A stretch of DNA of 64,000 bases, taken from positions 3,903,859 through 3,967,858 of the forward strand of contig NZ_QXHD01000004.1 in assembly GCF_011009555.1 (NCBI RefSeq), written 5' to 3'. A program made the translations under genes and the position numbers. Below, in pieces: positions 60,338-64,000 of the stretch. Below the pieces are notes generated by a model. The model was not told the DNA's origin. It saw only the letters and a list, made by a program, of their open reading frames with translations, and made no database searches. Positions within the stretch are counted from its first letter, which is position 1, and every line of letters begins with the position of its first letter. The DNA comes from Adonisia turfae CCMR0081. GTDB taxonomy: Bacteria; Cyanobacteriota; Cyanobacteriia; Phormidesmidales; Phormidesmidaceae.

Positions 60338-62071
60338 ATGGAGTTGAATCGATCTATGCACAATGATTACCCAACTCGTTATTCTGTGCGTGAGCTAGAA
60401 CGATTACATGCTCGTGGTAATAAAAAGCCGCTTGAGGATTTGATGCGTGCCTGGAAAGGTATCAAAGAACTTCCCCCGGATGACCTGGACTCATTTTTTC
60501 GGATTGGGGGATATCATGGTGAACCCTTTATTTATCGACCTTGGGTTGATAATTTATCAGAAATCGATACTTATGTTTACTGGGGTGGATATTGTAATCA
60601 TGGCAATGTTTTGTTTCCCACATGGCATCGAGTCTATGTCTATCGTCTAGAACAAGCGTTACAACGTATTGTTCCAGGCGTAATGATGGCGTACTGGGAC
60701 GAAACTAGCGTAGAATCTCTGGCTGAGGGCATCCCTCATTCCCTTACTGCTGAGAAGTTTACTTTTAGCGATGATGACTATAACGGAGAGTTAAAAGGTA
60801 AAACCATTGATAACCCTCTTCGCTCATTTGTTTTGCCTGTTGCAGTCTCTGATGAAATGAATGTCCCTAGTCAAGGAGATATCAATCATCAGTATGCAAA
60901 ACCCAAAGGCTATGAAACAGTTCGCTATCCGTTATCTGGCCTAGTGGGGACGCCAGAAGCTCGGCAGGCTACTAAAGCCCACAATGATCAGTATCCTGAT
61001 CCAATCGGTCGGACCCAAAAACTCAACGAAAATGTAATCCAGTGGCTAATCGGAAAACCCCCGACAGAAGTAACTCAAATGCCACCTGGGCAGCTTCCAA
61101 AAAAGTTGGATGATGAGCCACAACCAGCAGAGGAATTTAGCATTTTTCTCAGGTATCTCAGATGTTTGGATGCTCCAAACTATACTGTTTTTTCCAACAC
61201 GACATCCGCGGCGGCATGGAATCATGGTTCAGAACAGGCAGATATTGCGATTCCATTAGAAGATCCCCATAACGATGTTCATCTTGCTGTGGGAGGCTTT
61301 GATCTAATCATTGAGGGAAAAGAAGATCAAGATGGACTATTAGCAGGCGCAAATGGTGACATGGGCGAAAATAATACGGCTGCCCTAGATCCAATTTTCT
61401 TCTTCCATCACTGCAATGTTGATCGTATGTTTTGGGTATGGCAAAAGAAACAACAGCAAAAGCAAAAACTTGAAGTTATTGCCCAGTATTCTGGCACTAG
61501 TTCAACCGATTCGCAGGGACCGACACCCGGTTTTGCCCCCAATTCCAGCCTTGATCTGAACTCGCCGCTTCATCCATTTACTAAGACTATAGATGGTATG
61601 GAGGTTCCCTATACATCTGAAGACTGCATTGATATTGAAAACCAGCTTAACTTTACCTACAGTATTGGGTCGCTTGATCCAGATGGTGAAGAGATGTTTC
61701 AAGCAGAGAAAGCAAGCCATGACGATCGGTTTAGCTCAAAAACGTTGGTGGTTACAAAAATTGACCGGGCCTTATTTCAGGGGTCGTTTGTCTTAAGAGC
61801 CTATGCAGAAGTTGGAGACAAGACCTACTACCTGGGGCACCATTCTGTTCTCAGTCGTCGGAATGTGGTGAAGTGTGCCAATTGCCTGACCCACTTGGAA
61901 GTGAATGCGTTTTTCCCCTTGAGCAATGTCCCGGCAGAAATTGTGGATAGTGGGCCAATGAACTCTGTAGAAGCTACAGATAGTGATCCCATTCACTATA
62001 AAGTACAAATTCATCATCGGGGTGAAAAGTTACATCCGAACTTGGACATTGCCTTCCATATAAAAGGTTAG
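60338..62071 (+). CDS. Tyrosinase-family type 3 copper oxidase
   Basis: About 577 residues. The CuA site shows three histidines: GGYHGEP (near 58), CNHGNVLFPTWHR (near 88 and 98). The CuB site shows DPHNDVHLAVGG (near 311 and 315) and FFHHCNVDRMFWVW (near 358). This is the long fungal-type arrangement with a C-terminal domain from about 400. The family hydroxylates phenols and oxidises catechols to quinones. There is no signal peptide, so it acts in the cytoplasm unless folded export occurs. Start choice is open (GTG 60299, ATG 60338 or 60356). It leads a cluster with the decarboxylase and multicopper oxidase genes. Confidence 0.92.
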   Translation: MELNRSMHNDYPTRYSVRELERLHARGNKKPLEDLMRAWKGIKELPPDDLDSFFRIGGYHGEPFIYRPWVDNLSEIDTYVYWGGYCNHGNVLFPTWHRVYVYRLEQALQRIVPGVMMAYWDETSVESLAEGIPHSLTAEKFTFSDDDYNGELKGKTIDNPLRSFVLPVAVSDEMNVPSQGDINHQYAKPKGYETVRYPLSGLVGTPEARQATKAHNDQYPDPIGRTQKLNENVIQWLIGKPPTEVTQMPPGQLPKKLDDEPQPAEEFSIFLRYLRCLDAPNYTVFSNTTSAAAWNHGSEQADIAIPLEDPHNDVHLAVGGFDLIIEGKEDQDGLLAGANGDMGENNTAALDPIFFFHHCNVDRMFWVWQKKQQQKQKLEVIAQYSGTSSTDSQGPTPGFAPNSSLDLNSPLHPFTKTIDGMEVPYTSEDCIDIENQLNFTYSIGSLDPDGEEMFQAEKASHDDRFSSKTLVVTKIDRALFQGSFVLRAYAEVGDKTYYLGHHSVLSRRNVVKCANCLTHLEVNAFFPLSNVPAEIVDSGPMNSVEATDSDPIHYKVQIHHRGEKLHPNLDIAFHIKG

Positions 62072-62257
62072 TGACTTTTGCAAACTAGAATTCAGGGTAA
62101 ATCTCTTCAGGGTTTACCCTAATTAACTTGTGATGCGGAAAGATCGCTTATGGTGTTCTTTCTTTTAGGCCTTTGAAATACTTCTGAAGTATTGTTCAGT
62201 TTCCTGCGTAAATCTCACACTTACTTCTTGCAATTTCTTAATAAGGAGATACCTCCC

Positions 62258-63424
62258 ATGAGTGCCGTTTATCCCCCACTGACTGAGAAGATGAAGCAGT
62301 TGATTGCTGAGTTACGAGATATTGTTAGTAATCCTGTTGTAGAGGCAGCCTATAATGATGCGATCGCTAATGTGACTCCCCTCATTGAACCCACTGGAGA
62401 AAGGAACCCGTGGATTGGTCAAACTATTGATTACTTTGTTGAATATTTTGAGCAATGGTTTACTTTCTTACCACAGCCGAATGGTGGGCTTGGCAAGATT
62501 GTTCCCTTTACCTATTTTTATCGGAATAATGAAACCGCATTTTTCTTTCTCAATCAGTTGAAAAGTCGAAGGAAAAACGCACCGTATACTACTGAAATAT
62601 TTAACTGGACGGTAAAGTTTATTCTTGCTCGTGGAGAGTTTATGGACTCTCCAGAATCTAAGCAGTACATCAAAGAATGGGAAGCGGCCCCCGCCACCCA
62701 AATACAGGACTTTATTATCCCAAAAGGTGGATATCAGTCTTTTAATCAGTTCTTTACAAGGGAATTAAATCCTGAGGTAAATGCTCGTCCGATTGCAGCA
62801 TATGACGATGATTCCATATTAGTGGCTCCGGCTGATTCAGAAATCAATTTCATAGAGTCTGACTTGACCTTGACCACTGATCTTCGGGTTAAGACTAGAG
62901 AAATCAACGTTTTCGAACTTCTAAACAAGTCTCAATACGCTCAACATTTTGTTGGAGGAACTGCGGTTTCATGTGTATTGATGCCCAATAACTATCATCG
63001 ATTTCACTCTCCTGTAGCTGGCAATATTGTTGAGTCGATGGATGTCCCTGGTATTTACAATGGCATTACGGATGGTGAACATTGGTTTAATCACTTCAAC
63101 GTGGGTGAAAGCACAACGAATTTCAGTATTTTTGAAGATTTTCATCGTGCTTATTACATTATTGAAACCAAGAAATATGGTTATGTTGCATTAATCCCCG
63201 TGGGGTTAAATACCATTAGTAGTATTAGTGCATCACTTGTCAACAATCAATCCACAATGGTCCCTCCTGACGCCTGTCCAGTAGCTGTTAAAAAAGGAGA
63301 TGAGTTAGGGCACTTTGCCTATGGTGGCTCCCTGAATATTCTACTGTTTCAGTCAGGTGTATTTAATGCAATTTCGGTATTAATGGGACAGCGGTTAGGA
63401 AGTTTATCGTCGGTTAGCAACTGA
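62258..63424 (+). CDS. PSD/PsiD-family pyruvoyl-dependent decarboxylase
   Basis: About 388 residues with AAGGAG 9 bp before ATG 62258. After an N-terminal helical extension of about 140 residues comes the PSD fold: SFNQFFTRELNPEV, APADSEIN (catalytic Asp), NNYHRFHSPVAGNIVE (catalytic His) and the self-cleavage site HFAYGGSLNILLFQ, where Gly-Ser cleavage makes the pyruvoyl group. The N-terminal extension and GGS in place of LGST are features of the non-lipid subfamily that includes the fungal tryptophan decarboxylase PsiD. With tyrosinase before it and a multicopper oxidase after it, an aromatic amino acid is a better guess for the substrate than phosphatidylserine. There is no membrane segment. 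Confidence 0.88.
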   Translation: MSAVYPPLTEKMKQLIAELRDIVSNPVVEAAYNDAIANVTPLIEPTGERNPWIGQTIDYFVEYFEQWFTFLPQPNGGLGKIVPFTYFYRNNETAFFFLNQLKSRRKNAPYTTEIFNWTVKFILARGEFMDSPESKQYIKEWEAAPATQIQDFIIPKGGYQSFNQFFTRELNPEVNARPIAAYDDDSILVAPADSEINFIESDLTLTTDLRVKTREINVFELLNKSQYAQHFVGGTAVSCVLMPNNYHRFHSPVAGNIVESMDVPGIYNGITDGEHWFNHFNVGESTTNFSIFEDFHRAYYIIETKKYGYVALIPVGLNTISSISASLVNNQSTMVPPDACPVAVKKGDELGHFAYGGSLNILLFQSGVFNAISVLMGQRLGSLSSVSN

Positions 63425-63473
63425 CAATTACAATGCATCTCTCAAAACAAGTATAAGCCTTTCAATTAAAGCA

Positions 63474-64000
63474 ATGAAACATTTGCCTAGAGTTTTAATG
63501 ACTCTCTTTTCGGTAGGCATATTTTGCTTATGCCTGAATAGTCCTGCATGGGCAACTACTGAGAGTAGTCCGTCATCCCAGTATTACAAACAGCCCTTAA
63601 CGGCTCCTGCCCAAATCCAAACAAAACTGGGTGAAACAGGAATTGAAGCCACCATTTCAGTGGACTATAACATTCCAAATAATGCAGGTTATAAACCTGG
63701 TCATTCCTCTCTCAATCCTCGTTCTATCATTGGTCCAGATGTGGTTTCCCTACGGAACTATACAATTCTGGATGTGGCTCAAGGAGAATTTACAGTTGCA
63801 AACCTGAAAAGTAAAATTCCAATCCTCAATAATAAAAAAACGTGGGTTACTGATTTGATTGGACCAACCCTTCGCGTCAAACCTGGAGATACTATCACCC
63901 TGCATCTGATCAATAACTTGCCTGATGATAGAGAGGCTGGCTATAAGCAATGGCTAGACCAAGGCTATCGGCAAATCAGCAAGAATCATCCTGAGATTAC
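63474..64000 (+). CDS. Secreted multicopper oxidase, N-terminal part (runs off the window)
   Basis: ATG 63474 opens a frame of 175 codons to the window edge. It starts with a signal peptide (VLMTLFSVGIFCLCLNSPAW, cleaved after AWA) and enters the first cupredoxin domain with the typical GPTLRVKPGDTITLHLINNL. The copper histidine motifs would lie beyond the edge, so laccase-like activity is inferred from family only. It is 49 bp after the decarboxylase gene on the same strand, so the three genes probably form an operon. Confidence 0.85.
   Translation, partial: MKHLPRVLMTLFSVGIFCLCLNSPAWATTESSPSSQYYKQPLTAPAQIQTKLGETGIEATISVDYNIPNNAGYKPGHSSLNPRSIIGPDVVSLRNYTILDVAQGEFTVANLKSKIPILNNKKTWVTDLIGPTLRVKPGDTITLHLINNLPDDREAGYKQWLDQGYRQISKNHPEI

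Noticed and set aside
1..64000. tRNA or rRNA genes
   Set aside because: No cloverleaf with a GTTCRA-type T loop and matching acceptor arm, and no rRNA-like stretch, was seen.

Overview
The window is a piece of a cyanobacterial chromosome. The evidence is the frequent HIP1 octamer (GCGATCGC, for example near 2931, 10884 and 41149), a plant-type 2Fe-2S ferredoxin, a CBS-CP12 fusion, a PatA/CheY/CheW/MCP/CheA operon in the order used by cyanobacterial pili-dependent taxis systems, a CpcT/CpeT-like protein and PEP-CTERM-like tails. I cannot assign a genus.

Layout. 1-2.7 kb: a partial hypothetical gene, a serine-recombinase C-terminal fragment, ferredoxin, a small zinc-ribbon-like protein, and two tandem CBS-pair genes, the second carrying a CP12 tail. 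2.75-4.2 kb has no convincing gene. 4.2-13.2 kb is a six-gene chemotaxis operon. 13.7-23.4 kb holds a peptidoglycan-binding protein, a ChrA transporter, a PAPS-type sulfotransferase, ATP sulfurylase (sat) and a pair of membrane glycosyltransferases. 23.7-30.8 kb holds a TPR protein that stops where a CHAT domain would begin, and a heavy-metal RND pump with a very short adaptor, divergent from a response regulator/histidine kinase pair. 30.9-39.3 kb holds membrane and TPR proteins, a GXWXG/DUF4334 protein, an insertion-sequence graveyard (35.5-37.2 kb) and an MscS channel with a winged-helix partner.

39.8-45.7 kb is a compact regulatory unit: two paralogous methyltransferases on either side of a large SARP/AfsR-like activator ATPase and a DUF4242 protein. 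The same direct heptamer repeats (GGGAACG, 11-bp register) lie about 50 bp upstream of both methyltransferase starts. 45.8-54.5 kb is mixed: a secreted CpeT-like PEP-CTERM protein, a BASS symporter, an internally shortened NHLP-type HlyD protein divergent from a double-glycine leader peptide, MsrA, a CAP-domain lipoprotein, a GFA-like protein, an NMT1/THI5-like protein next to a DOPA 4,5-dioxygenase-like protein, and an alpha/beta hydrolase.

54.5-60.1 kb is accessory DNA: 39-bp tandem repeats, an LRR protein, a RAYT transposase remnant with a REP-like inverted repeat, then DUF2262, a hypothetical gene and a decayed sulfotransferase separated by attC-like sequences. 60.3-64 kb starts a phenol-oxidation cluster: tyrosinase, a pyruvoyl-dependent decarboxylase of the PSD/PsiD family, and the first third of a secreted multicopper oxidase, cut by the window edge.

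The strongest candidates for something undescribed are the SARP/methyltransferase regulon, the tyrosinase-decarboxylase-oxidase cluster, the double-glycine peptide with its shortened HlyD partner, and the kinase gene preceded by a translationally coupled duplicate of its own 5' end.
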